Positions 17,513 through 27,166 of a stretch of 64,000 bases of DNA are shown in pieces. Made by a program: the position numbers and the translations under genes. Numbering within the stretch: the stretch's first letter is position 1; each line of letters opens with the position of its first letter. A model generated the notes under the pieces. That model worked only from the letters and a program-made list of their open reading frames with translations, did not search any database and had not been told where the DNA came from. The stretch lies in contig JABJAL010000072.1 of the NCBI GenBank assembly GCA_018669005.1, forward strand, positions 62,001 to 126,000. Direction: 5' to 3'. The stretch is from Nitrospinaceae bacterium (GTDB lineage Bacteria; UBA8248).

Positions 17513-18370
17513 GTGCCGATAGAGATGCAGGATCTGGTGAAAAAAAGCTTGGCTGAGCTTGAGCTGGACGCCCGCCTGGTCACAGAGCTGTTGGTTGGAT
17601 TTGTCCGCGACGAGGTGCGCAAGGTTGGGGTGGGCAAAATTGTCCTCGGTCTCTCGGGTGGGATAGACAGCGCCATTGCCGCTTATATCGCGGCGCTGGC
17701 GATGGGACCCGAGAACGTCAAGGGCATCTGCATGCCCTATAAGCTATCAAACCCTCAGAGCGAAGCGGATGCCCGAGAAGTTGCCAAGGGATGCGGAATC
17801 ACCTTTGAGCGGATGGAGATTACCCCCCAGGTAGATGCTTACTTCGATCAGCATCCTGATGCGCCCAACTTAAGACGCGGCAATAAGATGGCCCGCGAGC
17901 GGATGACGATTCTCTATGATCAGTCCGCTGCCGAGGGGGCGCTGGTGTTGGGAACAAGCAACAAGACTGAGCTTTTGCTGGGCTATGGGACACTTTTTGG
18001 GGATATGGCTAGCGCGATAAATCCAATCGGTGATTTATTCAAGACACAGGTGAGACAGATTTCGAGACATGTTGGCGTCCCGAGCGGGGTGATCGATAAG
18101 CCCCCTAGCGCGGACCTGTGGGTGGGGCAGACGGACGAGGAGGAGCTTGGCCTAACCTATGAAGAGGTGGACGCCGTGTTGCACTACCTAATCGATCATC
18201 GATACGACCGCCAGGAAATACTGGAGGTGGGTTTTGGGGCCGAGATTGTGGACGGCATCCTGCGGCTGATTCAGAGAAGCCAATACAAGCGTCGCCTTCC
18301 GCTTATCGCCAAGGTTAGCCAGAGGACCATTGATAGGGATTTCCGCTATGCCCGCGATTGGGGGGTGTAA
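17513..18370 (+). CDS. nadE: NAD+ synthetase, ammonia-type (no glutaminase domain)
   Basis: 285 residues, the length of ammonia-dependent NadE. It converts deamido-NAD+ to NAD+ with ATP. The ATP-pyrophosphatase P-loop is [10 protein letters not shown] (46-54); the family blocks [14 protein letters not shown] and [18 protein letters not shown] are intact. The GTG start has a perfect AGGAGG 7 bases upstream. The missing glutaminase domain may be supplied by the amidase gene at 9123-9980. Confidence 0.94.
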   Translation: MPIEMQDLVKKSLAELELDARLVTELLVGFVRDEVRKVGVGKIVLGLSGGIDSAIAAYIAALAMGPENVKGICMPYKLSNPQSEADAREVAKGCGITFERMEITPQVDAYFDQHPDAPNLRRGNKMARERMTILYDQSAAEGALVLGTSNKTELLLGYGTLFGDMASAINPIGDLFKTQVRQISRHVGVPSGVIDKPPSADLWVGQTDEEELGLTYEEVDAVLHYLIDHRYDRQEILEVGFGAEIVDGILRLIQRSQYKRRLPLIAKVSQRTIDRDFRYARDWGV

Positions 18371-18441
18371 ATCCAACAAAGGGTTGCCTTGAAGGTTTTC
18401 CTGTCTTGTGTCATTATCCTATTGAATTCAGAGAGTATGAG

Positions 18442-18467
18442 AAGCGGCATCTCTAGCCGCTTTTTTT
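18442..18467 (+). terminator. Terminator between nadE and the peroxiredoxin gene
   Basis: AAGCGGC, loop ATCTCTA, GCCGCTT and a run of seven T. It stands 70 bases after the nadE stop and just before the next ribosome site. Confidence 0.85.
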
Positions 18468-18489
18468 GATTTCTGACAGGAGCGGGATA

Positions 18490-19185
18490 ATGGCTAAAGC
18501 TGCAAGTAAAGCAAAAACAAAGACTAAAGCCAAAGCGAAGTCGAAAGTAGCGACAAAAGCCAAGGCTAAGGCGAAGAGCAAATTAAAGGCGAAAGTAGCT
18601 TCTAAGGCCAAGCCCAAGAAATCTGCACCTAAGTCAAAAGCTGCATCGAAGACGAAAAAAGCTGCACCTAAATCAAAAGCCGCGCCCAAAACGAAGTTTG
18701 CACCGAAAGGGAAATCGAAAGCCATGGCCAAGGGACTAAGGCCCGGCGCGAAAGCGCCAGATTTTCGTCTGCGAGACGGAAACGGAAAAATGCACCGCCT
18801 GTTGAACTATGAAGGTCGTAAAGTTGTCATTTATTTTTATCCAAAAGACGACACTCCGGGCTGCACACTAGAGGCCATCGAATTTAATAAGGAATGTAAG
18901 AAAATTCAGGCCAAAGGCGCCATTCTGTTAGGGGTGAGTCCTGATAACGAGGTGAGCCACAAGAAATTCAGCGAAGAGCTTGAGCTGGTCTTTCCGCTTC
19001 TTGCGGATCCCGATGGGTTGGTGGCCACCAAGTTTGGGGCATACGGCGAAAAAGTTTTGTTCGGGACCAAATTCAACAGCGTATACAGGACAACCTTTAT
19101 CATTGATGAAGAAGGAAAAGTTTCAAAGGTATTTCGGGATGTTTCGGTAAAAGGCCACGCAAAGGAAGTCTCGAAGGCCCTTTAG
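18490..19185 (+). CDS. bcp: Bcp/PrxQ-type peroxiredoxin with histone-H1-like N-terminal tail
   Basis: 231 residues. The first ~80 are a low-complexity Lys/Ala tail made of SKAK/AKSK-type repeats like histone H1 C-terminal tails. The rest is a thiol peroxidase: GAKAPDFRL, then YPKDDTPGCT with the peroxidatic C125. The resolving Cys that PrxQ proteins usually carry five residues later is Ile here; another Cys stands at 136. The start is ATG 18490 after GACAGGAG. The tail suggests DNA or other polyanion binding. Confidence 0.85.
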   Translation: MAKAASKAKTKTKAKAKSKVATKAKAKAKSKLKAKVASKAKPKKSAPKSKAASKTKKAAPKSKAAPKTKFAPKGKSKAMAKGLRPGAKAPDFRLRDGNGKMHRLLNYEGRKVVIYFYPKDDTPGCTLEAIEFNKECKKIQAKGAILLGVSPDNEVSHKKFSEELELVFPLLADPDGLVATKFGAYGEKVLFGTKFNSVYRTTFIIDEEGKVSKVFRDVSVKGHAKEVSKAL

Positions 19186-19345
19186 CGCATCTCCGCCATT
19201 CCGCGCCACATTGCAAATAATTTATCTGCATTTCCAGGATACGCTTCCTCGAAAAAACTGTTGTGCGTGCAGGTCTCGTGTGGGATAAATTAATCCGTGT
19301 TGAATCAATCATATAGGCCCCTCTGCCGGGCATGGAAGCGAATCG

Positions 19346-22300
19346 ATGGTGTTTGAGGACTTGCGGTCGATACTCGAAAAAAGAATCCTCGTGCTCGATG
19401 GCGCCATGGGCACCATGATCCAGGGCTACGATCTCGAGGAGGCGGATTTTAGGGGGCCTCGTTTTACAGATCATTCTTGCGACCTAAAGGGCAACAATGA
19501 TCTTTTAACAATCACGCAGCCTAAAATCATTGAAGACATCCACCGGTCATTCCTCGACGCAGGATGCGATATTCTCGAAACAAACACGTTTAACTCAAAC
19601 GCTATCTCCCAAGCCGACTATTCGCTCGAAAACCTGGTCTATGAGCTGAACCTTGAGGCGGCTCAAATGGCAAAGCGGCTCTGTGAGGAGTACACGCTTA
19701 AAACACCGGACAAGCCTCGATTCTCGGCAGGCTCCATTGGGCCGACGAACCGAGCGCTATCGATATCGCCAGACGTGGGCAATCCCGGTTTCCGTGCGGT
19801 GACGTTCGAGGAGGTTGTTGCCGTTTATGTCGAGCAAATTAAAGGGCTTGTCGATGGCGGTGTCGATATCCTCCTCATTGAAACGGTTTTTGACACGCTA
19901 AACTGCCGTGCGGCCATTTATGCAATCGAAGTTTTTGTCGAAGAAACCGGCCGCAGGCTCCCCGTGATGATCTCGGGAACACTTCCCGATCAGAGCGGGC
20001 GAACCCTATCGGGCCAAACACCCCACGCATTTTGGGTATCGGTGGCGCACACCCAGAACCTGTTGAGTGTCGGGCTCAACTGTGCGCTCGGGGCCAAAGA
20101 AATGCGCCCGTTCATCGAGGAGCTTGCGGGAGTGGCCCATGTTCCTGTGAGCGCCCATCCGAATGCAGGTCTCCCTAACGAGTTTGGTGAATACGACGAG
20201 ACGCCGACGGAATTTCTTCGGCTGATTGATGAGTTTGCCGAGAGCGGATTTTTAAACATCGTAGGGGGCTGCTGCGGAACAACGCCCGAGCATATAAAGC
20301 TGGTGGCCGAGGCGGTCGAGAGCCGAACGCCCAGAAAGCTCCCGGCGCGAAATCGTGCGTTCCAGCTTAGTGGCCTTGAGTCGGTTGAGTATACGCCCGA
20401 GTCGAATTTTATGAACATTGGCGAGCGAACGAACGTCGCTGGCTCGCGGCGGTTTGCCAAGCTTGTCCTCGCCGGGGATCTTGAAAAGGCGCTTGAGGTT
20501 GCGCTCCACCAGGTTGAGGGCGGCGCCCAGGTGCTCGACATAAATCTTGACGAGGGAATGCTCGACTCCGAGGCAATGATGACGAAGTTCATCAACCTCA
20601 TGGCTGCCGAGCCGGACATTGCACGGCTGCCCTTCATGATCGATTCGTCGAACTGGCCGGTCATAGAAGCCGGGCTCCGTTGTCTTCAAGGTAAGGGCAT
20701 CGTCAATTCAATCAGCCTCAAAGAGGGCGAGGAAGTTTTTCGGGGACACGCGCGGGAAGTTCTTCGCTATGGCGCGGCGGTGGTTGTCATGGCGTTCGAT
20801 GAACAAGGCCAGGCCGACACCTTTGAGCGCAAGACAGAGATTTGCGCGCGCGCCTATCGGATACTCACTGAAGAGGTGGGTTTTCCGCCCGAGGATATTA
20901 TTTTTGACCCCAATATCCTAACCGTTGGTACCGGCATCGAGGAGCACAACGACTACGCCGTGGCTTTTATCCGCGCAACGGCATGGATTAAGGAGAATTT
21001 GCCCCACGCAAAAGTGAGCGGCGGAGTGAGTAATGTGTCGTTTTCTTTTAGGGGAAACAATCCTGTGCGCGAGGCGATGCACTCGGCGTTTCTCTATCAT
21101 GCTATTCGTGCCGGGCTCGACATGGGCATTGTTAATGCGGGCCAGCTTGAAGTCTACGAGCAAATTCCCGCCGATTTTCTTGAGCTTGTTGAGGACGTGT
21201 TACTCAATCGCCGACCTGATGCCACCGAGCGGTTGGTTGATGCCGCCGAGGGCTTTAAGGGGGACGGCAAGAAAACCGAAAAAGAACAACTTGCCTGGCG
21301 CGATGCCCCGGTCGAGGAGCGTTTAAAATATGCACTCATGCGCGGGGTCGTCGAATTCATCGACGAGGACACCGAGGAGGCTCGCCAAAAACTTGATAGC
21401 TCAATTAAGGTGATCGAGGGCCCGCTCATGGACGGGATGAACGTTGTTGGCGATCTTTTCGGCGAGGGCAAAATGTTCTTGCCCCAGGTGGTTAAGAGCG
21501 CTCGTGTGATGAAGAAATCCGTTGCCTATCTTGTGCCTTTTCTTGAAGAGGAAAAAGCAAAGGCCAAGAGTAATCGCAAGCCCGGCAAGGTGGTCATGGC
21601 CACCGTCAAGGGAGACGTGCACGACATCGGTAAAAATATCGTCGGGGTGGTGCTCGGCTGCAATAATTTTGATGTCGTTGATTTGGGGGTGATGGTTCCC
21701 GCACAAAAAATAATCGATGCCGCCATCAAAGAGGAGGCCGATGTTGTCGGCCTGAGCGGATTAATCACGCCCTCGCTCGCCGAGATGGCCCATGTTGCAC
21801 AGGAGATGGAGCGCCAGGGGCTTGATATTCCGATTCTGATTGGCGGCGCAACCACCTCGCGCAAGCATACTGCCGTAAAAATTGCGCCCCACTATGGCGC
21901 TGGTACAATTCATGTTGTTGATGCTTCAAAGAGCGTGCCCGTCGTAAGCTCGCTCCTCAATACCGAGAATCGGGGGGATTTTCTCTCCTCTGTGCGTGAG
22001 GAGTATCAGGAAATAAGGGAAGAATTCGAGAACAGCACTGCCCGGGCGAACTATCTTTCGCTTGAGGCGGCGCGGGCGAATACCCTTGGGCTCGACTGGA
22101 GTGCCTATAGACCGACGAAGCCGCGCAATATGGGGATAACCGTACTCCGTGATTTTCCGCTTGAAGAGCTTTGCCGCTACATTGATTGGTCGCCGTTTTT
22201 TCAGGCTTGGGAGCTCAAAGGAAAATACCCGGACATCCTCAATTCACCCACGGCGGGAAAAGAGGCCAAGAGCCTTTTCGAGGATGCGAATATTTTGCTC

Positions 22301-23050
22301 GATAAGATCGTGCGCGAAAAGCTCATCAGCGCCAGCGGCGTGTTCGGTCTTTTTCCGGCTGGCCGGGTGGGGGCGGACGATATCGAATTGCGCATTGATG
22401 ATAATGGTCACGAGCCCGCTCCTCATTTTCACATGCTTCGCCAGCAGGCCGAAAAAAGAGAAGGGCAGCCCAACCTCTCGCTCGCCGATTTCATCGCGCC
22501 CAAAGGATCGGGGGCCGAAGACTACATGGGCCTGTTTGCGGTCACAGCTGGTCTGGGTGCTGGGGCGCTTGCCGAGCAGTTTGAAAAAGATAGTGACGAC
22601 TACCAGGCCATCATGGTCAAGGCGCTTGCCGATCGGCTGGCCGAGGCCTTTGCCGAATGTCTCCACGAGCGGGTGAGAAAAGATTACTGGGGCTACGCGG
22701 CAGATGAAAAACTCTCGGATGAGGACTTTATAAAAGAGCGCTTCCAGGGTATACGCCCGGCACCGGGCTATCCTGCCTGCCCCGACCACAGCGAAAAACG
22801 AATCCTGTTTGATATTTTAGATGCTGAGGCGAACACTGGCATATCCCTCACCGAGAGTTGTGCCATGTTTCCCGCCGCCTCGGTATCGGGCTTCTACCTT
22901 GCCCACCCCGATACCCGCTACTTTGCCGTCGGACGGGTAGAGCGCGACCAGGCCGAGGACTATGCCCGCCGCAAGGGCGTTCCCCTTGAGGAGGTCGAGC
23001 GCTGGCTCGTCGCCAACCTCAACTACGAGCCGGGCCGGGTTGTGGCGTAG
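19346..23050 (+). CDS. metH: Cobalamin-dependent methionine synthase
   Basis: 1234 residues, full length. Domains in order: homocysteine-binding barrel (GAMGTMIQ, zinc ligands in [11 protein letters not shown]309/C310), pterin-binding barrel ([19 protein letters not shown]), cobalamin cap and Rossmann domain with GDVHDIGKN (His759 is the axial ligand), and the C-terminal reactivation domain. It transfers methyl from methyl-tetrahydrofolate to homocysteine and needs B12. I saw no B12 riboswitch in the 160 bases upstream. The ATG lacks a good ribosome site. Confidence 0.97.
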   Translation: MVFEDLRSILEKRILVLDGAMGTMIQGYDLEEADFRGPRFTDHSCDLKGNNDLLTITQPKIIEDIHRSFLDAGCDILETNTFNSNAISQADYSLENLVYELNLEAAQMAKRLCEEYTLKTPDKPRFSAGSIGPTNRALSISPDVGNPGFRAVTFEEVVAVYVEQIKGLVDGGVDILLIETVFDTLNCRAAIYAIEVFVEETGRRLPVMISGTLPDQSGRTLSGQTPHAFWVSVAHTQNLLSVGLNCALGAKEMRPFIEELAGVAHVPVSAHPNAGLPNEFGEYDETPTEFLRLIDEFAESGFLNIVGGCCGTTPEHIKLVAEAVESRTPRKLPARNRAFQLSGLESVEYTPESNFMNIGERTNVAGSRRFAKLVLAGDLEKALEVALHQVEGGAQVLDINLDEGMLDSEAMMTKFINLMAAEPDIARLPFMIDSSNWPVIEAGLRCLQGKGIVNSISLKEGEEVFRGHAREVLRYGAAVVVMAFDEQGQADTFERKTEICARAYRILTEEVGFPPEDIIFDPNILTVGTGIEEHNDYAVAFIRATAWIKENLPHAKVSGGVSNVSFSFRGNNPVREAMHSAFLYHAIRAGLDMGIVNAGQLEVYEQIPADFLELVEDVLLNRRPDATERLVDAAEGFKGDGKKTEKEQLAWRDAPVEERLKYALMRGVVEFIDEDTEEARQKLDSSIKVIEGPLMDGMNVVGDLFGEGKMFLPQVVKSARVMKKSVAYLVPFLEEEKAKAKSNRKPGKVVMATVKGDVHDIGKNIVGVVLGCNNFDVVDLGVMVPAQKIIDAAIKEEADVVGLSGLITPSLAEMAHVAQEMERQGLDIPILIGGATTSRKHTAVKIAPHYGAGTIHVVDASKSVPVVSSLLNTENRGDFLSSVREEYQEIREEFENSTARANYLSLEAARANTLGLDWSAYRPTKPRNMGITVLRDFPLEELCRYIDWSPFFQAWELKGKYPDILNSPTAGKEAKSLFEDANILLDKIVREKLISASGVFGLFPAGRVGADDIELRIDDNGHEPAPHFHMLRQQAEKREGQPNLSLADFIAPKGSGAEDYMGLFAVTAGLGAGALAEQFEKDSDDYQAIMVKALADRLAEAFAECLHERVRKDYWGYAADEKLSDEDFIKERFQGIRPAPGYPACPDHSEKRILFDILDAEANTGISLTESCAMFPAASVSGFYLAHPDTRYFAVGRVERDQAEDYARRKGVPLEEVERWLVANLNYEPGRVVA

Positions 23051-23126
23051 GGAAATTTCCCCGCAAGTTTTCGTTTACTACTATGAATGAGCAGATTGTT
23101 TGATTCTTTCAAAGGAGACGCAACGC

Positions 23127-23597
23127 ATGGCTGTAAAACTGAAAGAGCTGCCCGAAACGACAGAAAACTGGGCCGAGGCGGATTTTAAGGGGCACGCTTT
23201 TAGCGAGGTTTCCGTCAAGGGCGGGCATACGTTGATAGTTGATGAGCCAAAGCGCCTTGGCGGCTCGGACCAGGGGCCCTCGCCTTTGGGCTACCTTGCG
23301 ACCTCGTTGGCGGGGTGCACGGCGGTTATCGTCGAGCGTTGCGTGAAAGACGCCAAACTCGATATTGAATCGATGAAAGTGAAATCGACTATCGTCTACA
23401 GCCCGCGGGGCATTGGTGGGGTGGCGGGCTATAAGTCTAATCCCTCGGAGGCCATCACCGACGTCTGGATTAAAATTGATGCAACGCCAGAGCAGATTGA
23501 GGCGGTAAAGGCCGACTACATGAAGCGCTGCCCGGTCTATAATCTTTTCAGTGCAAGTGGCTGCAAAATGATTGACAACTGGCACGTGAACGAATAG
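23127..23597 (+). CDS. OsmC/Ohr-family peroxide reductase
   Basis: 156 residues with the two family Cys: one in SLAGCTAVIVERC and one in MKRCPVYNLFSA. OsmC-type proteins reduce organic hydroperoxides or handle thiols. The ATG at 23127 has AAGGAG 10 bases upstream. A strong terminator follows, so this is a single-gene unit. Confidence 0.87.
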   Translation: MAVKLKELPETTENWAEADFKGHAFSEVSVKGGHTLIVDEPKRLGGSDQGPSPLGYLATSLAGCTAVIVERCVKDAKLDIESMKVKSTIVYSPRGIGGVAGYKSNPSEAITDVWIKIDATPEQIEAVKADYMKRCPVYNLFSASGCKMIDNWHVNE

Positions 23598-23615
23598 CGC
23601 TTTACTCGGATTGTA

Positions 23616-23652
23616 AAAGGGCGGCTTCCTCAAAGGGGCCGCCCTTTTTTTT
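23616..23652 (+). terminator. Terminator after the OsmC gene
   Basis: Perfect 10-base stem AAAGGGCGGC / GCCGCCCTTT with a 12-base loop, followed by T residues. It probably also serves the convergent cupin gene. Confidence 0.88.
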
Positions 23653-23655
23653 AAT

Positions 23656-24036
23656 TTAGCGAAGAATGCTTTTTCCGGCATCGCCCTCGGGCTTGATCAC
23701 ATCCTCCTCTGGGTTCTCTCGTGCCGGGCCACGGCTTAAGAGAAACTCTGCGGCCTCTGTGGCGGGTGTGGCAAGCTCGTGGACCGTGCCGGGGGCAAAA
23801 TGCACCAGGCTCCCAACCGGCACCTCTAAAATCTTGCCATCGATGGCCACCCGGAGGCCGCCCTTTAAAATGTAGATAAATTGCTCATCGTTATGATAAT
23901 GGGGCTCTGAGCCCTGGCCCGCCTCCATCCGAAAAAACCCCATGCTCAGGTTCTGGCCGTGGCGCCAGGCTATCTGGGCCGAGACATAAGAGGGGCTATC
24001 GCCGCCCTCTCGCCCAAAATCTTTGTAAACAGACAT
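23656..24036 (-). CDS. Single-domain cupin protein
   Basis: 126 residues. One cupin barrel with PHYHNDEQFIYILKGGLRVA and GSLVHFAPGTVHE, supplying three His and a Glu for a metal. The ATG is preceded by AAGGAGCTTG. Function unknown; similar proteins bind metal as dioxygenases, isomerases or sensors. Confidence 0.78.
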   Translation of the reverse strand: MSVYKDFGREGGDSPSYVSAQIAWRHGQNLSMGFFRMEAGQGSEPHYHNDEQFIYILKGGLRVAIDGKILEVPVGSLVHFAPGTVHELATPATEAAEFLLSRGPARENPEEDVIKPEGDAGKSILR

Positions 24037-24224
24037 GTATCAAGCTCCTTTTAGGGAATGAAATTTTTTAATGCACGAATATGATTTTAGCACCAAAAAT
24101 GACACATGGTCAGCAATTTGGACTGGAGTTTTTTTGCGGCGGGCGGTACATTATCGACTCGGAGAATTACACTACACGTGAAATTTCAAACGACTTTTTG
24201 CTTTTTTATTTGGATGAAGAACCC

Positions 24225-24673
24225 ATGCGTTTCGCAGCTATCGCCATTGCCCTATCCCTGACTATTTCCGCTCCCGTTTTTGGCTACGAGGCCTCGAAAC
24301 ACCCCAAGGCCGATCCCACTGGCTCTACTTTTGATCGAGGCAGGATTCAGATCCACAAGGGCAACTGGCAGGGCGCGATCGATCTTTTCCATCAGGCGAT
24401 TTCTGAGGATCGGAAAACTACAAGGCCTACACCCTTTTGGGCTACAGCCTTCGCCACGCTGGCCGCATCAGCGAGGCCATCGCCGCCTATAACCGCGCGG
24501 TTGAGATTAATCCAGGCTACGCCGAGTTGAGAGAATATCGGGGAAAAGCATATGTTTTGGCCGGGAACATGCCAGCCGCGATGAGCGACTACCGCACCCT
24601 CGTAGCCATGGGCTCGCCGCTTGCCGAGGCCCTCAAGGTGGCGATTGACCGGGGCGCTTCCTCGGCTAATTAA
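24225..24673 (+). pseudogene. Frameshifted periplasmic TPR protein
   Basis: A signal-peptide frame from ATG 24225 (MRFAAIAIALSLTISAPVFG) runs through the first TPR helix (GNWQGAIDLFHQAISEDRK) and then loses frame at a run of A (24414-24417). The other frame carries the matching rest (LLGYSLRHAGRISEAIAAYN, YRGKAYVLAGNMPAAMSDYR). Adding one base restores a protein homologous to the intact 149-residue gene at 52513. It is either a real mutation or a sequence error. Confidence 0.7.
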
Positions 24674-24717
24674 AAGCTACGATAAATCTTTCCCCGGCCC
24701 CCGGCTGGAGGTTTGCC

Positions 24718-25746
24718 TTGAGCGAGCCAGCGGACGAATTCGAGTTTTTCTTTGAAAAGTCCTGGTCGGACGGTCTGCCGGTTATTCCGCCGACTGAGGA
24801 GCGCATCGAGCGACTGCTTGGGGGCACCTCGCGCGGGGCCGACGAGCCCGTGGGTGAAATTCCTCCCGCTTTTGAGGCGGCGAGTGTCCGCGATATCGCG
24901 GTGCACGCTGTCATGGCCGGATGCAAACCCGAGTATCTTCCTGTTGTTCTCGCTGGTGTTGAGGCAATGCTCCAAGAGCCTTTTAACATCAACGGCATTC
25001 AGGCCACCATGCATGCTGTTGCCCCGCTCATGATTGTAAACGGCCCCTACGCCAAAAAAATTGAGCTCAACGGCGGCCTCGGCTGCTTCGGCCCCGGCTT
25101 TCGGGCAAACGCGACGATTGGCCGCGCAATCCGCCTTGTTCTCCTGAACCTGGGTGGCGGGATTCCGCAAATAACCTCGATGAGCACCTTTTCCCAGCCC
25201 TCGCGGTTCACGTTCTGCATCAGAGAGAACGAGGACGAGAGCCCCTGGGAGCCGCTTTCCCAAACGCTCGGCTTTGGGCCGGGTCAAGATGTCGTTACCC
25301 TCGCCGCCGTTGAAAACCCTCAGCTTATTTTTGATGATACGAGCCGTGACGCGGAGCGCTATTTCATAGCCACTGCCGATGCGATGGCCCACATGGGAAG
25401 CTGGAACAACTGGACGCGCTCGGATCTAATCGTAGCCCTTGCCCCGCAACACGCAGAAATTTGCGCCGGGGATGGTCTTTCAAAAAAAGACGTTCATGCC
25501 CGTCTCCTGGAGATGGCGGGTCGCCGGGTGGGCGAGCTAAGGCGAGGCGGTAATTTCAGGGCCGAGCGGATGCGCTCGCTACCCATCCCGGTCGATCTGG
25601 ACGATGATGATTTCTTTGTGCCCACGGTGAAAGATCCTGCCGACCTCAAAATTATCGTCGCGGGAGGCGTCCCCGGCCCGGAGTCGGCTGTTATGCACGG
25701 CTGGAGCGGGGGGAGCCGATCGATCTCGGTGGCCTATACGTCATGA
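24718..25746 (+). CDS. Uncharacterised ~340-residue protein, copy 1 of 3
   Basis: 342 residues, cytoplasmic by sequence. I do not know its function. The family signature seen in all three copies is WSDGLPV(I/V)xPTEER, then VMAGC(K/R)xxYLP with a conserved Cys, then GCFGPGFRANATIGRA with another, then SMSTFxQPSR/K, and PTVKDPADL...GPxSAVMHGW at the end. The TTG start has GGAGG 9 bases upstream. Its stop overlaps the ATG of copy 2 (ATGA), so the two are translationally coupled, perhaps as a hetero-oligomer. Confidence 0.8.
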   Translation: MSEPADEFEFFFEKSWSDGLPVIPPTEERIERLLGGTSRGADEPVGEIPPAFEAASVRDIAVHAVMAGCKPEYLPVVLAGVEAMLQEPFNINGIQATMHAVAPLMIVNGPYAKKIELNGGLGCFGPGFRANATIGRAIRLVLLNLGGGIPQITSMSTFSQPSRFTFCIRENEDESPWEPLSQTLGFGPGQDVVTLAAVENPQLIFDDTSRDAERYFIATADAMAHMGSWNNWTRSDLIVALAPQHAEICAGDGLSKKDVHARLLEMAGRRVGELRRGGNFRAERMRSLPIPVDLDDDDFFVPTVKDPADLKIIVAGGVPGPESAVMHGWSGGSRSISVAYTS

Positions 25747-26765
25747 TTGATGATATGGATGCACTCGAATTTTTTTTCGATAAAGAATGGTCTGACGGCC
25801 TCCCGGTTGTCATCCCCACCGAGGAGCGAACGGAGCAAATGCTTAAGGGCTCTTCTCGCGATCCCGAAGAGATAATTGGTGCTATCCCTCCGGCGTTCGG
25901 TGAGGCGACGGTTCGGGCTGCTGCTATGCATGCGGTCATGGCCGGTTGCAGGCCCGAATATCTTCCCGTCGTTCTTGCGGGTGTCGAGGCTGTCCTCGAT
26001 GAGCGTTTTGGCCTTAACGGCCTCCAGGGCTCGATGAACAGTTCCGCCCCGCTACTCATCGTGAACGGACCTTATGCCCATGAAATTGGCCTCTATGGCG
26101 GGCGGGGGTGTTTTGGTCCCGGCTTTCGGGCGAACGCGACGATAGGCCGCGCAATCCGGCTTATGCTTCTGAATCTGGGCGGCGGAATCCCTGGTGTGGT
26201 TTCGATGAGCACCTTCGGCCAGCCCTCGAAATATACATTTTGCATTGCCGAGAACGAGGCGGAGAGCCCCTGGGAGCCGTTATCACAAAGCCGGGGATTT
26301 GCGCCCGGCGAGAATGTTGTGACGGCGGTTGCCTGTGAAAATCCCCAGCTCGTCGTGGACAACTATGCCCGAGATCCCGAACAGCTTTTTTTCAGCATCG
26401 CCGATGCGATGTCGCATGTTGGCTGCTGGAACCAGTGGGTTCGCTCGGATCTGGTCCTCGCCCTCTCGCCCCAGCAAGCGGCCATCTGCGCTGATCTCCC
26501 CAAGGAGCAGGTGCACCGCCGCCTGTGCGAGCTTTCAGGCCGAAGGCTCGGTGATCTCAAACGGGCGGGCCAATGGCGCGAGGAGTGGATGAAAGATCTT
26601 CCGTTTGCTGTTGATCTTGAAAATGACGATTATTTTGTGCCTTTGATAAAAGATCCTGCCGATCTGCACATCATCGTGGCCGGTGGCGCCCCTGGCCCGC
26701 ACAGCGCGGTCATGCACGGCTGGAATGGCGGGAGCCGGGCGGTGTCAAAAGCCTATACAGTTTAA
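25743..26765 (+). CDS. Uncharacterised ~340-residue protein, copy 2 of 3
   Basis: 340 residues, collinear with copy 1 over its whole length. It keeps both invariant Cys positions (VMAGCRPEYLP, GCFGPGFRANATIGRA) and the C-terminal SAVMHGWNGGSR. Starts by a 4-base overlap with copy 1. Divergence is clear, so this is not a recent duplication. Confidence 0.8.
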   Translation: MIDDMDALEFFFDKEWSDGLPVVIPTEERTEQMLKGSSRDPEEIIGAIPPAFGEATVRAAAMHAVMAGCRPEYLPVVLAGVEAVLDERFGLNGLQGSMNSSAPLLIVNGPYAHEIGLYGGRGCFGPGFRANATIGRAIRLMLLNLGGGIPGVVSMSTFGQPSKYTFCIAENEAESPWEPLSQSRGFAPGENVVTAVACENPQLVVDNYARDPEQLFFSIADAMSHVGCWNQWVRSDLVLALSPQQAAICADLPKEQVHRRLCELSGRRLGDLKRAGQWREEWMKDLPFAVDLENDDYFVPLIKDPADLHIIVAGGAPGPHSAVMHGWNGGSRAVSKAYTV

Positions 26766-26831
26766 CCGGCGGATTAAATGGTTTTGCTGAAAAAGGAAAC
26801 GCAGCGCAACCCCACATATAAGGAGACAGTA

Positions 26832-27119
26832 ATGGCTGGATATATCATCGCGCAAATCAAAGTGAACGACCCCGAACCATACAAAGATTATGTAAATCAG
26901 AACACAGAGTTGGTTGAAAAATTTGGCGGGAAATTTTTAGTGCGGGGCGGGGATCCGGAAGTGATGGAGGGTGAGTTTCCTCTCCCGAGGACCATTGTGC
27001 TTGAGTTCCCTAACGTCGAGGCGGCCTACAAGTGGTACAACTCGCCGGAATACGCAGGGCCTAAATCATTACGCCAGGCGACGGCGGATACTAATCTGAT
27101 GATTGTTGATGGCGTATAA
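26832..27119 (+). CDS. DUF1330-family small protein
   Basis: 95 residues of the ferredoxin-like DUF1330 family: GYIIAQIKVNDPEPYKDYV, GGKFLVRGGDPEVMEG and FPNVEAAYKWYNSPEYA are typical blocks. Function unknown. The ATG has AAGGAGA upstream; a longer in-frame leader lacks a ribosome site. It sits between copies 2 and 3 of the ~340-residue family and is probably co-transcribed with them. Confidence 0.82.
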   Translation: MAGYIIAQIKVNDPEPYKDYVNQNTELVEKFGGKFLVRGGDPEVMEGEFPLPRTIVLEFPNVEAAYKWYNSPEYAGPKSLRQATADTNLMIVDGV

Positions 27120-27166
27120 TAACAGCGGCAGATTCTCTGGCCCCTCTGCCGGGAAAGGAAAACACC

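Noticed and set aside
19186-19345. Cobalamin or SAH riboswitch upstream of metH
   Set aside because: Looked for a B12 box and SAH-type conserved segments; none seen in 160 bases.
19990-20664. 224-codon open frame on the minus strand inside metH
   Set aside because: Ser/Arg-rich shadow of metH codons; no family resemblance.
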